Assembly: GCA_965225735.1 (NCBI GenBank)
Contig: CBDDBN010000028.1
Coordinates: 310,001 to 374,000 of the forward strand
Direction of reading: 5' to 3'
DNA: 64,000 bases
Origin: Denitrobaculum sp965225735
GTDB taxonomy: Bacteria > Pseudomonadota > Alphaproteobacteria > Kiloniellales > Kiloniellaceae
Both the position numbers and the translations under genes were made by a program. Below are positions 34,570-43,084 of this stretch, in pieces. Below the pieces are notes generated by a model that saw nothing but the letters and a program-made list of their open reading frames with translations, ran no database searches and had not been told where the DNA came from. Positions within the stretch are counted from its first letter, which is position 1; the number at the start of each line of letters is the position of its first letter.

Positions 34570-34623
34570 TTACGAAATTTCGTATTTTCTTTTTTTTCGT
34601 AATTGACTTACGATAAATCGTAA
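34570..34623. promoter_or_regulatory. TTACGA half-site array, likely activator binding site
   Basis: Two near-perfect palindromes, TACGAAATTTCGTA (34571-34584) and TTACGATAAATCGTAA (34608-34623), flank another TTTCGTAA (34597-34604). All are built from TTACGA/TCGTAA half-sites. They lie about 70-140 bases upstream of the cyn sigma-54 promoter and just before the activator gene, as expected for enhancer sites of a Fis-type bacterial enhancer-binding protein that may also control its own gene. Confidence 0.62.
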
Positions 34624-34650
34624 TTTCTATTCGCTGGAGTTCGCCAAGGT

Positions 34651-36600
34651 TTGTCCTTACTCATCTCCGACTCTGTCACACCGGATCTCAGCCCCAATAC
34701 GCAGGGGGTCGAAGCAAGTCCCTCCACGACGCAGCTGCTCAACGCCGCTTTCGTAAATGCGCCGGAGCCACGGCTGCTGGTCGATCCCCTGAATGACACG
34801 ATCCTGCGCACGAACCAGGCGGCCTGCGCGATTTTCTCCCTGACCGCCGACGAACTGCTGAAACGTCCGTTCTCAAGCCTTTATCAGGAATCCCGGGGCG
34901 AACTGCTGGTGGTGACGGAAGAAGCTTTCGAACGCGGACATGCTTGGAGCCGTGATCTGATCCTGCGTCGGCCGGACGGCAGCGCCATGGACCTCGAACA
35001 TGCCCTGGTTACCTGCCGGCAGCGCAATCGCCGGTATCTCCTACTCTCGATCCTTGACCTCACCCCGTTGCGGTATCGGAGCATCGACAGCGAAGCCAAC
35101 AGTTATCATCGCCAAGGACTTGACGAATGGCGGCGAGCCGAACGCTTTTTTCGCGAGATCGAACGCGAAAATCAGATGATCCTGAGCGCCGCCGGCGAAG
35201 GCATCTATGGCGTCAATGCGGACGGGGTGACGACCTTCGTGAATCCGGCCGCGGAGAAAATGCTGGGCTGGAAAGCCGAAGAGCTGGTCGGCAGAGACAT
35301 GCATAGCGCTATCCATCACAGTCACGCCGACGGCAGCTGCTATCACAGCGCCACCTGTCCGATCTATAACGCCTTTCGCGACGGTAAGATCAACACGGTT
35401 GACGATGAGGTCTTCTGGCGCAAGGACGGCAAGCCGCTGCGCGTCGAGTACACTTCGACGCCAATCGTCGATGATGGAGCCATGGTCGGCGCCGTAATCG
35501 TGTTCCGCGATATCTCGGAGCGCAAGCAGTCGGAAGAGCAGTTACGCCAAGCTCTTTCGGAAAACGCCAGCTTGCGCGAACGTCTGGAAAAGGAGAACGC
35601 CTATCTTCAGGAAGAGATCCTGACCCACGCCAATCATCACGAAATTCTTGGCAACTCCGCCGCGGTGAAGAAGATCCTGCAGCAGATTGATCTGGTCGCG
35701 CCCACCGACGCGTCGGTACTGATTACAGGCGAAAGCGGCACAGGCAAGGAGCTAGTCGCCCGCGCTATTCATCAAGCCTCCGATCGCCGTGATCGCCCGC
35801 TGATCCGCGTCAACTGTGCTGCCATCCCTCGCGATCTCTTCGAAAGCGAGTTTTTTGGACACATCAAAGGCGCCTTCACCGGCGCAGTTCGAGATCGGGT
35901 CGGACGTTTTGAGTTGGCCGATGGCGGCACCATCTTTCTGGACGAGGTGGGAGAGATTCCGCTGGATTTGCAAGCCAAACTACTACGCGTACTGCAAGAT
36001 CGGCGCTTTGAACGGCTTGGTGAAGAAAAGACGCGAGAGGTAGACGTTCGCCTCATTGCAGCGACCAACCGCGATCTTAAGAAAGAAGCTGGCGCAGGAC
36101 GCTTCCGGGAAGATCTTTACTTCCGCCTCAATGTCTTTCCTATCGAATGCACCCCTCTGCGGGAACGTGGTGACGACATTCCCATACTGGCGCAGCATTT
36201 CCTCAAGACCGCCGCGGCGCGTTTGAACTTGAAGCAGCTCAAACTAACAAACGCCAACATCGAGACCTTGAAAGCCTACAGTTGGCCAGGCAATGCGCGT
36301 GAGCTGCAGAACGTGATGGAACGTGCGATGATTCTCGCGCGCCAGGGACGCTTGACCTTCCACCTTCCCGCAACACATGCAACGAGCCCGAAGCCTGAAC
36401 CCGCCGCACCGGACGAAGGCGGGATCCTGACCGTTGCCCAGTTACAGGCCTTTGAAAAGCGCAACGTCGAACGCGCGCTGGCCGCCTGCAATGGAAAGGT
36501 CTCAGGAACGGACGGTGCCGCCGCAAAACTTTCCATGAAACCAACCACGCTTTACTCAAAAATCAAGACACTGGGGATCACCTTAAAAGCTAATCGATGA
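34651..36600 (+). CDS. PAS-sensing sigma-54-dependent transcriptional activator
   Basis: A 649-residue bacterial enhancer-binding protein. There are two PAS domains (about 30-140 and 165-290; the second has the HHSHADGSCY and CPIYNAF features), a short coiled linker, and an AAA+ domain with Walker A GESGTGKE (360-367), the sigma-54 contact loop GAFTGA (407-412) and Walker B GGTIFLDEVG (425-434). A C-terminal Fis-type helix-turn-helix (about 600-645) ends the protein. There is no response-regulator receiver domain, so the PAS domains probably sense a ligand or redox state. It lies divergently from cynABDS, whose promoter is of sigma-54 type; E. coli uses a LysR protein (CynR) for this job. Translation appears to start at TTG. 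Confidence 0.85.
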   Translation: MSLLISDSVTPDLSPNTQGVEASPSTTQLLNAAFVNAPEPRLLVDPLNDTILRTNQAACAIFSLTADELLKRPFSSLYQESRGELLVVTEEAFERGHAWSRDLILRRPDGSAMDLEHALVTCRQRNRRYLLLSILDLTPLRYRSIDSEANSYHRQGLDEWRRAERFFREIERENQMILSAAGEGIYGVNADGVTTFVNPAAEKMLGWKAEELVGRDMHSAIHHSHADGSCYHSATCPIYNAFRDGKINTVDDEVFWRKDGKPLRVEYTSTPIVDDGAMVGAVIVFRDISERKQSEEQLRQALSENASLRERLEKENAYLQEEILTHANHHEILGNSAAVKKILQQIDLVAPTDASVLITGESGTGKELVARAIHQASDRRDRPLIRVNCAAIPRDLFESEFFGHIKGAFTGAVRDRVGRFELADGGTIFLDEVGEIPLDLQAKLLRVLQDRRFERLGEEKTREVDVRLIAATNRDLKKEAGAGRFREDLYFRLNVFPIECTPLRERGDDIPILAQHFLKTAAARLNLKQLKLTNANIETLKAYSWPGNARELQNVMERAMILARQGRLTFHLPATHATSPKPEPAAPDEGGILTVAQLQAFEKRNVERALAACNGKVSGTDGAAAKLSMKPTTLYSKIKTLGITLKANR

Positions 36601-36692
36601 TTATCTTAGAGCTATCATCGGAAATCCGTTCAGCGCCTTGTTTTTCAAGACTTTGAGCATAGCTCCTTCGGGCAAGGTCTGGTTGAATGACA

Positions 36693-36720
36693 AACGTCTC
36701 GATTTTGGGACGTTTCTCTT
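36693..36720 (+). terminator. Candidate terminator after the sigma-54 activator gene
   Basis: AAACGTC (36693-36699) pairs with GACGTTT (36710-36716) around a ten-base loop, followed by CTCTT. The T-tract is short, so termination may be partial. Confidence 0.4.
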
Positions 36721-36747
36721 CACGTTGGTTTACAAGCAGGAAAACAA

Positions 36748-37086
36748 GTGCAAGGCAAAGTCGACTGGGGCCAGTTCTTTCTATCTCCTCGCGGACGTAT
36801 AAACCGCGAGCTCTGGTGGCTGGGCGTCATCCTTTTGGTCGCCTGCGCCAGCATCGTTGCAGGATTGCTCGGGCAACGTAATACCATGACCCTGGCGATC
36901 GACATGATCTTGCTGATTCCCTATCTATGCCTGCACATCAAACGCTGTCATGACCGTGAAAAATCGGGTTGGTGGTGCCTGATCCTCTTCATACCCTTCG
37001 TGGGCTTTTTCTGGGCCATCTTTGACTTGGGATTGCTGGAAGGCACCAAAGGAGACAACCGCTACGGGCCCGATCCCCTGGCCTGA
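36748..37086 (+). CDS. DUF805 membrane protein
   Basis: A 112-residue DUF805 protein with three hydrophobic helices. The family pattern is clear: a GRINRELWWLG start, KRCHDREKSGWWCLILFIPFVG in the middle, and a GDNRYGPDP ending. Function is unknown; members are small inner-membrane proteins of 100-130 residues. A GTG start is preceded by AGCAGGA. A hairpin terminator follows. Confidence 0.85.
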   Translation: MQGKVDWGQFFLSPRGRINRELWWLGVILLVACASIVAGLLGQRNTMTLAIDMILLIPYLCLHIKRCHDREKSGWWCLILFIPFVGFFWAIFDLGLLEGTKGDNRYGPDPLA

Positions 37087-37099
37087 GCCAGTGAAGGCG

Positions 37100-37126
37100 G
37101 CGCGTACCTCTCGCGGCGCGCTTTTT
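37100..37126 (+). terminator. Rho-independent terminator after the DUF805 gene
   Basis: GCGCG (37100-37104) pairs with CGCGC (37117-37121), and TTTTT follows immediately at 37122-37126. It separates the DUF805 gene from the transsulfuration operon. Confidence 0.5.
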
Positions 37127-37194
37127 GAGTCGCCTTCCTGCCCAGGGCACCTTACCTTTCAAGTAAAGATAAGACGAAAGGCAGGAAACGCAGT

Positions 37195-38577
37195 ATGGCC
37201 GTCAACGCGCCCGTCTTCGGCAACGTTTTGGAAGCAATCGGCAATACGCCGCTGATCGAGGTCAGGCAGATGGATACCGGTCCTTGCCGCCTTTTCCTCA
37301 AGCTCGAAAGCCAAAACCCGGGCGGTTCCATCAAGGACCGCATTGGCAAATCCATGATCGAGGCCGCCGAACAGAACGGCAGCCTGAAACCCGGCGGTCG
37401 ACTGATCGAAGCCACCGCGGGCAACACCGGCCTGGGCTTGGCACTGGTCGCCGCGCAGAAGGGTTATCATCTGACCCTGATCGTTCCCGACAAGATGGCG
37501 CAGGAGAAGATCTTTCATCTGAAAGCGCTGGGCACGGAGGTCATCCTGACCCGTTCGGACGTCGGCAAAGGCCATCCCGAATACTATCAGGACATGGCCG
37601 AGCGCATCGCTGAAGAGACCGGCGCGATCTTCATCAATCAGTTTGAAAATCCCGCGAACCCTCTCGCCCATGAAACCACGACCGGCCCGGAGATCCTGGC
37701 TCAGATGGACGGCGATCTGGACGCGATGGTGTGCGGGGTGGGTTCTGGCGGCACTATCACCGGACTGGGACGCTTCTTCGCCAAGACCTCCCCCAAAACG
37801 GAAATGATACTGGCCGACCCGGTCGGATCGATCCTGGCGGAGTATGTCAACACCGGCCATCTGTCGGACGATGTCGGCTCCTGGGTTGTCGAGGGCATCG
37901 GCGAGGACTTCATACCACCGATCTCGGATCTTTCGCTCGCGAAGAAAGCCTATACCATCAGCGACAGGGAAGCTCTGCTCACAGCGCGGGAGTTGCTGAC
38001 AAAGGAAGGCATCCTGGCGGGCTCTTCCTCCGGCACCCTGATCGCAGCCGCCCTGCAATACTGCCGGGAACAGAGTGAGCCGAAACGCGTCGTCACGCTG
38101 GTCTGCGACAGCGGCAACAAGTACCTCTCCAAAATGTTCAACGACTTCTGGATGCTGGATCAGGGCTTTCTGGAGCGCGAGCGGCACAACGATCTGCGCG
38201 ACCTGATCTCACGCCTGCACGAAAAGCACGCCACCGTTCTGGTCAGCCCCGAAGACACGCTGCTGGTCGCCTATGGCCGGATGAAGCTTTACGACGTCTC
38301 GCAGTTGCCGGTTCTCGATGACGCCGGCAAGGTCGTCGGCATCATCGATGAAAGCGATATTCTGCTGGCGGTTTCGGAGAATGAAGACCGCTTTAAAGAC
38401 AAAGTCGCCGGCGCCATGACCAGTAAGCTGGAAACGGTTCAGGCCAGTCAATCCATGGAAGCCCTGCTTCCGATTTTCAACAAAGACATGGTCGCCATCG
38501 TGCTGGACGGCGACTCCTTCCTGGGTCTTATCACGCGGATCGATCTCTTGAACTATCTGCGCCGTAGAATGAAGTAG
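37195..38577 (+). CDS. Cystathionine beta-synthase
   Basis: A 460-residue fold-type II PLP enzyme joined to a C-terminal CBS-domain pair. EAIGNTPLIEV opens the catalytic domain, the PLP lysine is Lys47 in NPGGSIKDRIG, and ATAGNTGLGLALVAAQKGY binds substrate. The C-terminal CBS pair begins near residue 340 (LVSPEDTLLVAYGRM and VVGIIDESDILL). The enzyme condenses homocysteine with serine to cystathionine, and can release H2S from cysteine. The gene is followed six bases later by a cystathionine gamma-lyase gene, forming a two-gene reverse-transsulfuration operon. Cysteine synthases lack the CBS domains. Confidence 0.93.
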   Translation: MAVNAPVFGNVLEAIGNTPLIEVRQMDTGPCRLFLKLESQNPGGSIKDRIGKSMIEAAEQNGSLKPGGRLIEATAGNTGLGLALVAAQKGYHLTLIVPDKMAQEKIFHLKALGTEVILTRSDVGKGHPEYYQDMAERIAEETGAIFINQFENPANPLAHETTTGPEILAQMDGDLDAMVCGVGSGGTITGLGRFFAKTSPKTEMILADPVGSILAEYVNTGHLSDDVGSWVVEGIGEDFIPPISDLSLAKKAYTISDREALLTARELLTKEGILAGSSSGTLIAAALQYCREQSEPKRVVTLVCDSGNKYLSKMFNDFWMLDQGFLERERHNDLRDLISRLHEKHATVLVSPEDTLLVAYGRMKLYDVSQLPVLDDAGKVVGIIDESDILLAVSENEDRFKDKVAGAMTSKLETVQASQSMEALLPIFNKDMVAIVLDGDSFLGLITRIDLLNYLRRRMK

Positions 38578-38583
38578 GATCTT

Positions 38584-39768
38584 ATGCCAGACAGCTCTCA
38601 CAAACCGACCGCCAAGACTAACCGCGCCAGCTTCGAGACCCGTGTCATCCACGCGGGCCAGAGTCCGGACCCCTCGACCGGTGCGATCATGCCGCCGATC
38701 TACGCGACCTCGACCTATGTGCAGGAAAGTCCGGGCGTCCATAAGGGCTACGAATACAGCCGCTCGCAAAATCCAACCCGCATGGCCTACGAGCGCTGCA
38801 TCGCCGATCTGGAAAGCGGCACGACCGGCTTCGCCTTTGCCTCGGGCCTGGCGGCTATCGGTACGGCCCTGGAACTGCTGGACAGCGGCAGTCACATCAT
38901 CGCTATGGACGATCTCTACGGCGGTTCCTACCGCCTCTTCGAGAACGTCCGTAAACGCTCTTCTGGTCTCGCGTTCAGTTTCGTCGACATGACCGATCTG
39001 AGCGCTTTGGATGCCGCGATCCGGCCGGAAACCAAGATGATCTGGGTTGAGACCCCGACCAATCCCCTGCTGAAACTGGTGGACCTGGAAGCGATCGCGA
39101 CCCTGGCACGGGAGCGCGGCATCATCAGCGTCTGCGATAACACCTTCGCCTCACCCTGGGTGCAGCGGCCGATCGAGCAAGGTTTCGACATGGTCATGCA
39201 TTCCGCGACCAAGTACCTCAACGGTCATTCCGACATGGTCGGCGGCGTCCTGGTCATCGGAGATCGGCCCGAATTGATCGAGCAGATGGCCTACCTGCAG
39301 AACGCCGTCGGCGCGGTCCAGGGGCCTTTCGATTCCTTCCTGGCCCTGCGCGGCCTTAAGACCCTCGCGCTGCGCATGGAGCGTCATTGTTCCTCGGCCC
39401 TCAAGATCGCGCAGTACCTAGAGGCCCATGAAAAGATCGAAAAGGTCTACTACCCCGGCCTCGCCAGCCATCCCCAACACGCGCTCGCTCAGCGGCAGAT
39501 GCAGGCTTATGGCGGCATGGTGACCGCGGTCCTCAAGGGCGGCCTGGAAGACGCCCGACGATTCCTGGAGCGGGTCGAGATCTTCGCACTCGCGGAAAGC
39601 CTTGGCGGCGTCGAAAGCCTGGTCGAACACCCCGCCATCATGACCCATGCGTCGATCCCGCTGGAAAACCGCGAGGCCTTGGGGATCAGTGATGGGCTGG
39701 TACGCCTGTCGGTCGGTGTCGAGGGCGTCGACGACCTCATCGCCGATCTTGAGCAAGCGTTACTCTAG
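38584..39768 (+). CDS. Cystathionine gamma-lyase (Cys/Met metabolism PLP family)
   Basis: A 394-residue fold-type I PLP enzyme. FETRVIHAGQSPDPSTGAIMPPIYATSTY opens the family, EYSRSQNPTR binds the cofactor, PLP Lys210 is in MHSATKYLNGHSD, and SLGGVESLVEHPA occurs near the end. It splits cystathionine into cysteine, 2-oxobutyrate and ammonia; cystathionine gamma-synthases and methionine lyases are close relatives. Its tight coupling with cystathionine beta-synthase favours the lyase role. A strong terminator lies directly after the stop. Confidence 0.92.
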   Translation: MPDSSHKPTAKTNRASFETRVIHAGQSPDPSTGAIMPPIYATSTYVQESPGVHKGYEYSRSQNPTRMAYERCIADLESGTTGFAFASGLAAIGTALELLDSGSHIIAMDDLYGGSYRLFENVRKRSSGLAFSFVDMTDLSALDAAIRPETKMIWVETPTNPLLKLVDLEAIATLARERGIISVCDNTFASPWVQRPIEQGFDMVMHSATKYLNGHSDMVGGVLVIGDRPELIEQMAYLQNAVGAVQGPFDSFLALRGLKTLALRMERHCSSALKIAQYLEAHEKIEKVYYPGLASHPQHALAQRQMQAYGGMVTAVLKGGLEDARRFLERVEIFALAESLGGVESLVEHPAIMTHASIPLENREALGISDGLVRLSVGVEGVDDLIADLEQALL

Positions 39769-39773
39769 TAAAA

Positions 39774-39804
39774 AAGGCGGCCAGTTGGCCGCCTTCTCTT
39801 TTTT
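39774..39804. terminator. Bidirectional Rho-independent terminator
   Basis: AAGGCGGCC (39774-39782) pairs with GGCCGCCTT (39787-39795) around a four-base loop, followed by CTCTTTTTT. A-runs on the other side make it usable on both strands. It sits between the convergent gamma-lyase and sulfurtransferase genes. Confidence 0.85.
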
Positions 39805-39816
39805 CCGAGGTTAACT

Positions 39817-40704
39817 CTACGCGCCCTTCTCGACAGGCAGATCGCCAGCGGTGCCCCACTCCGCCCAGGAGCGGTGGTAAACCCGGACCCGTGGATAGCC
39901 CAGCAGGCGGAGCGCCACATAGCTGTGGGAGGAAGCCAGTCCGGTCTGACAATGGATCACAACATTGCGGGAGTCGGTCACGCCTTGCGCCGCGAAGTGA
40001 GCCGCCAGATCCTCGGGCGACTTGAAGGTTCCGTCCTCGGCAAGGTTTCCTTTCCAAGGCAGGCTCTGCGCCCAGGGGATATGACCGGCGTCGTAAAGCT
40101 TCGTCGGGCGCACATCGATGACCACGGTTTCGGCGTCGTCGCGACGCTGCAGGATGTAGTCCGCGGAGGCATGGCGCCGGGGCGTTAATGCGGGCGCGAA
40201 GCGCGCGGGCTCATGCGCGATCGGTTCTTGCGACAGCTTGTAGCCCGCCGCCGTCCAGGCCTTTAGCCCGCCGTTCAGTAAGCTGACTTTGCGATGCCCA
40301 TAGTGTTCGGTCAGCCAGAACATGCGGGCCGCATGGAAACCGGCCTTATCGTCGTAGTATACGACCCGCTTATCTGCCGCGATCCCGAGCGCACCCAGAA
40401 TCTCAGCGACTTCGGTTTCCGACTTCAACGCGCCCTGGATCGGAGAACCCGCATCGACCACTTCGTTGGGATCGAGATGACGCGCACCGGGAATGTGCCC
40501 GGCATCGAACTCGGCCTTGGGCCGCACATCGATGACGATGACCTCCGGTTCGGTGGCGTTGACCGAGGTCATCTTGGCCAGATCGTCTGCACCGACCAGG
40601 AGCTCAGGGTTGGCGTAGTCTCCAGCATTGGCGCAGGCCACCGTCGCGAGGCCCGCGCCGAGGATGGCGCTAAAGACTGCGCCGCGTTTGAATAGATGAA
40701 ACAT
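39817..40704 (-). CDS. Exported two-domain sulfurtransferase (rhodanese)
   Basis: A 295-residue tandem-rhodanese protein with a signal peptide (FSAILGAGLATVACANA-GD). The N-terminal domain (about 40-155) is catalytically dead: the active-site loop reads YYDDKAGFHAARMFW, with Asp in place of Cys. The C-terminal domain (about 180-295) carries Cys252 in HCQTGLASSHS. It would transfer sulfane sulfur from thiosulfate or 3-mercaptopyruvate in the periplasm. Proximity to the transsulfuration genes is suggestive. A 1-Cys peroxiredoxin gene lies 24 bases upstream on the same strand. Confidence 0.88.
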   Translation of the reverse strand: MFHLFKRGAVFSAILGAGLATVACANAGDYANPELLVGADDLAKMTSVNATEPEVIVIDVRPKAEFDAGHIPGARHLDPNEVVDAGSPIQGALKSETEVAEILGALGIAADKRVVYYDDKAGFHAARMFWLTEHYGHRKVSLLNGGLKAWTAAGYKLSQEPIAHEPARFAPALTPRRHASADYILQRRDDAETVVIDVRPTKLYDAGHIPWAQSLPWKGNLAEDGTFKSPEDLAAHFAAQGVTDSRNVVIHCQTGLASSHSYVALRLLGYPRVRVYHRSWAEWGTAGDLPVEKGA

Positions 40705-40728
40705 GTAGATTTCCTGAATTGAGTTTGG

Positions 40729-41388
40729 TTACGCAGGCTGTTCCACGATCCGCAGATAAGGCCGCGGCGCTTTCCAGCCCTGAGGGAAGGCCTTGCGTGC
40801 GTCTTCGTCGGACACGGAGGGCACGATGATGACATCTTCGCCCTGCCGCCAATTGGCCGGCGTCGCCACCTTGTGCTGAGCCGTCAGCTGGAGGCTGTCG
40901 ATGACGCGCAGGATCTCGTTGAAGTCCCGCCCCGTGGTCATGGGATAGGTGATCGTCAGCATGATCTTCTTGCTGGGGTCGATCACGAAGACCGAACGTG
41001 CCGTGGCATTGTCCATAGCCGTCCGGCCGTCGGCCATGCCATTGGCTTCGGCAGGCAGCATGCCGTAGAGCTTAGCGATCGCAAGCTCGGGATCGGCAAT
41101 CAGCGGATAGCCCGGAGCAACGCCCTGAGTCGCCCGAATGTCTTCCGCCCACTCATGGTGTGCTTTGACCGGATCGACACTGAGGCCGATTACCCTCACA
41201 CCACGCTTGGTGAACTCCGGATGCAGCCGCGCCATGGTCCCTAGCTCGGTGGTGCAAACCGGCGTGAAGTCTTTCGGATGAGAAAAGAGCACGCACCAAT
41301 CGTTGCCGATCCAATCGTGGAAAGAGATCGGCCCCTTTGTGGTATCGGCCGAAAAATCAGGCGCTATATCGCCAATGGTCAAAGACAT
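40729..41388 (-). CDS. 1-Cys peroxiredoxin (Prx6 type)
   Basis: A 219-residue peroxiredoxin. The peroxidatic Cys45 is in HPKDFTPVCTTELG, and the extended C-terminal domain (ENGD-less, with NWRQGEDVIIVPSV) is typical of Prx6-like enzymes, which reduce H2O2 and alkyl hydroperoxides. No resolving Cys is visible in the C-terminal region. It is transcribed with the downstream sulfurtransferase gene, 24 bases away, suggesting a shared oxidative or sulfur-stress unit. Confidence 0.92.
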   Translation of the reverse strand: MSLTIGDIAPDFSADTTKGPISFHDWIGNDWCVLFSHPKDFTPVCTTELGTMARLHPEFTKRGVRVIGLSVDPVKAHHEWAEDIRATQGVAPGYPLIADPELAIAKLYGMLPAEANGMADGRTAMDNATARSVFVIDPSKKIMLTITYPMTTGRDFNEILRVIDSLQLTAQHKVATPANWRQGEDVIIVPSVSDEDARKAFPQGWKAPRPYLRIVEQPA

Positions 41389-41529
41389 AAAACTTCCTTC
41401 CGTCGTTTCGAAATCTTCGGCCCTGCCGGCGAGGGAGGAGCAGCAGAAGCCGTTGCCATCTGACTTACCCGCAGCGACGGCAAAAGACCTGAAAGAGTCC
41501 GGAAGGTTTTCTGAAAAGAGGCCGCTCTA

Positions 41530-41589
41530 GAGCAGATCAAGTTCAGATAGCATCGCCCAAGGCGATGTATCGTAGTTGCGAATCTGCTC
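41530..41589. repeat. Extended palindromic intergenic element
   Basis: Outer arms GAGCAGAT (41530-41537) and ATCTGCTC (41582-41589) enclose a perfect inner hairpin CATCGCC-caa-GGCGATG (41551-41567). The nested-palindrome form is what repeated extragenic elements look like. No second copy was seen in this window. Confidence 0.5.
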
Positions 41590-41663
41590 CAGGCATTTGA
41601 GTTAGATCGAATTCACATCTTTTATCGGAACCGCAAAGTCTTTCAGATGAAAGACGATCCAAT

Positions 41664-42923
41664 CTAGGCGACACCGATAGCGCGGGCGGTTTTGCGAAAG
41701 CGCTCATTCTGATTGAGCGCAACAAGGGCCGGTTCCGCGACAAGCCACTCGCGATGGCGCCACCCCAGATCGACCACCTGCTCGAAGGCCTCCGACGCCG
41801 CGTCGAGATCGCCAATCTGCGCCAGCGCGACAACGTCGTAGAATTGCAGTGAGGAACGGAATCCCGCACCTGCGGCCATGGCGCTGCGGCATTTATCCGC
41901 TTCACCCAGGATCGCGTAGAGCGGCCCGAGGGTGTTCAGCGCACGCGGCTCTGTTGGATCGAGCGCCAGGCGAGCCTGAACCCGCGCCAGACAGGCGTTG
42001 GCATTGCGGATGCTGCGGGCGGGGTCGAACACCAGCGCCATGCGCGCCGCCAGATAAAGCGGTCGAAAATCATCCGGATTGAGCGCGGCCGCGCGTTCGG
42101 CCAGAGAGGCCGCGCAGCGATAATCCTGCATCACTAACAAAGAGCGCGCGCCGAGATAGTGCAAGTCACCGTCGTCCGGATCGCAGGCCAATCCTTCGGC
42201 GAGTGCTGCGCGCAAGCGATCGCCTCGGCCAAGTGCGCCTTGCGTAAAGGCCATCGCGGCATAGCTGAAGCCCGCGTCCGGACGCAGTTTAACGGCCTGC
42301 TCCGCATGGTTCAGCGCACGGTAGAGCCCATCATCGTCGCCGCGCTGATAAAGCCACCGGTACCCTGAGGCGATTGCATGTTCCGCACGAGCGAGCGCAA
42401 AGTTCGGCGCCCGCTCGACCGCCTCCCGGGTCAGCCGTTCCGGCTCCAGCAGCCAGTCGACTCCACCGCGGGACATCAGGCTGCGGGATTCGAGACAGAG
42501 GCCGTAGGCTTCAAGATCGAAACAGTCGCTCGCCTCCGGCAAGAGCGCAGCATCGCACCCACCCGTGAGAACGACCGGCGCGTTTAGGCGATAACCGTAT
42601 TTGGGGATGGTTTCGATCATCCGGCTCGAACTCTGCCGGTCTTCCAGGACCCGCCTCAACTCGGTGATGGCTTGCGTCAGGCTGTCATCACCAACGGTCA
42701 CGTCCGGCCAGACCGCATCCATAAGCGTTGTGCGAGCGACAGCCTCGCCCTCCATCGCCGCCAGAACTTCCAGCAGTCGAGCGGCCCTTGGACTAAGGCG
42801 CTTGACCTGGACGCCATCGCTGACGCTCCGGCTTGCCAAATCGACATGCCAGGCGCCGACGTGAAAAGAGGTTTCCGCTAAAGCAAGACTCGCTTGCGCC
42901 AAAGGCATCTTCGCACTCGCCAT
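41664..42923 (-). CDS. Winged-helix (OmpR-type) regulator with TPR domain
   Basis: A 419-residue cytoplasmic regulator. The N-terminal OmpR/CadC-type DNA-binding domain (about 15-115) is recognisable from LSPRAARLLEVLAAMEGEAV, ESLTQAITELRRVL-like VGDDSLTQAITELRRVL and MIETIPKYGYRL. The rest is a tetratricopeptide-like array (repeated HAEQAVKLRPDAGFSYAAMA, AERAAALNPDDFRPLYLAARMAL). There is no receiver domain and no membrane segment, so the TPR part probably binds a partner or ligand. Its target is unknown. Confidence 0.8.
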   Translation of the reverse strand: MASAKMPLAQASLALAETSFHVGAWHVDLASRSVSDGVQVKRLSPRAARLLEVLAAMEGEAVARTTLMDAVWPDVTVGDDSLTQAITELRRVLEDRQSSSRMIETIPKYGYRLNAPVVLTGGCDAALLPEASDCFDLEAYGLCLESRSLMSRGGVDWLLEPERLTREAVERAPNFALARAEHAIASGYRWLYQRGDDDGLYRALNHAEQAVKLRPDAGFSYAAMAFTQGALGRGDRLRAALAEGLACDPDDGDLHYLGARSLLVMQDYRCAASLAERAAALNPDDFRPLYLAARMALVFDPARSIRNANACLARVQARLALDPTEPRALNTLGPLYAILGEADKCRSAMAAGAGFRSSLQFYDVVALAQIGDLDAASEAFEQVVDLGWRHREWLVAEPALVALNQNERFRKTARAIGVA

Positions 42924-43084
42924 CCACTACAACCCTGGATAATCGCGTCAATAATTCGATCTTCACGTCGCCGTGAGATAATTGAGTGCATACGAATATT
43001 CCAATCACGTATCCGTGATCGCGCGAAAGCCAGGCCAGATCGGCAAAAGCACACAAAAAATGCTGTCAAACCCTGAAATCAGGC

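Noticed and set aside
37087..37194. SAM or other riboswitch before the cystathionine beta-synthase gene
   Set aside because: Only 108 bases are available and they are taken up by a terminator; I see no kink-turn or pseudoknot-like conserved core.
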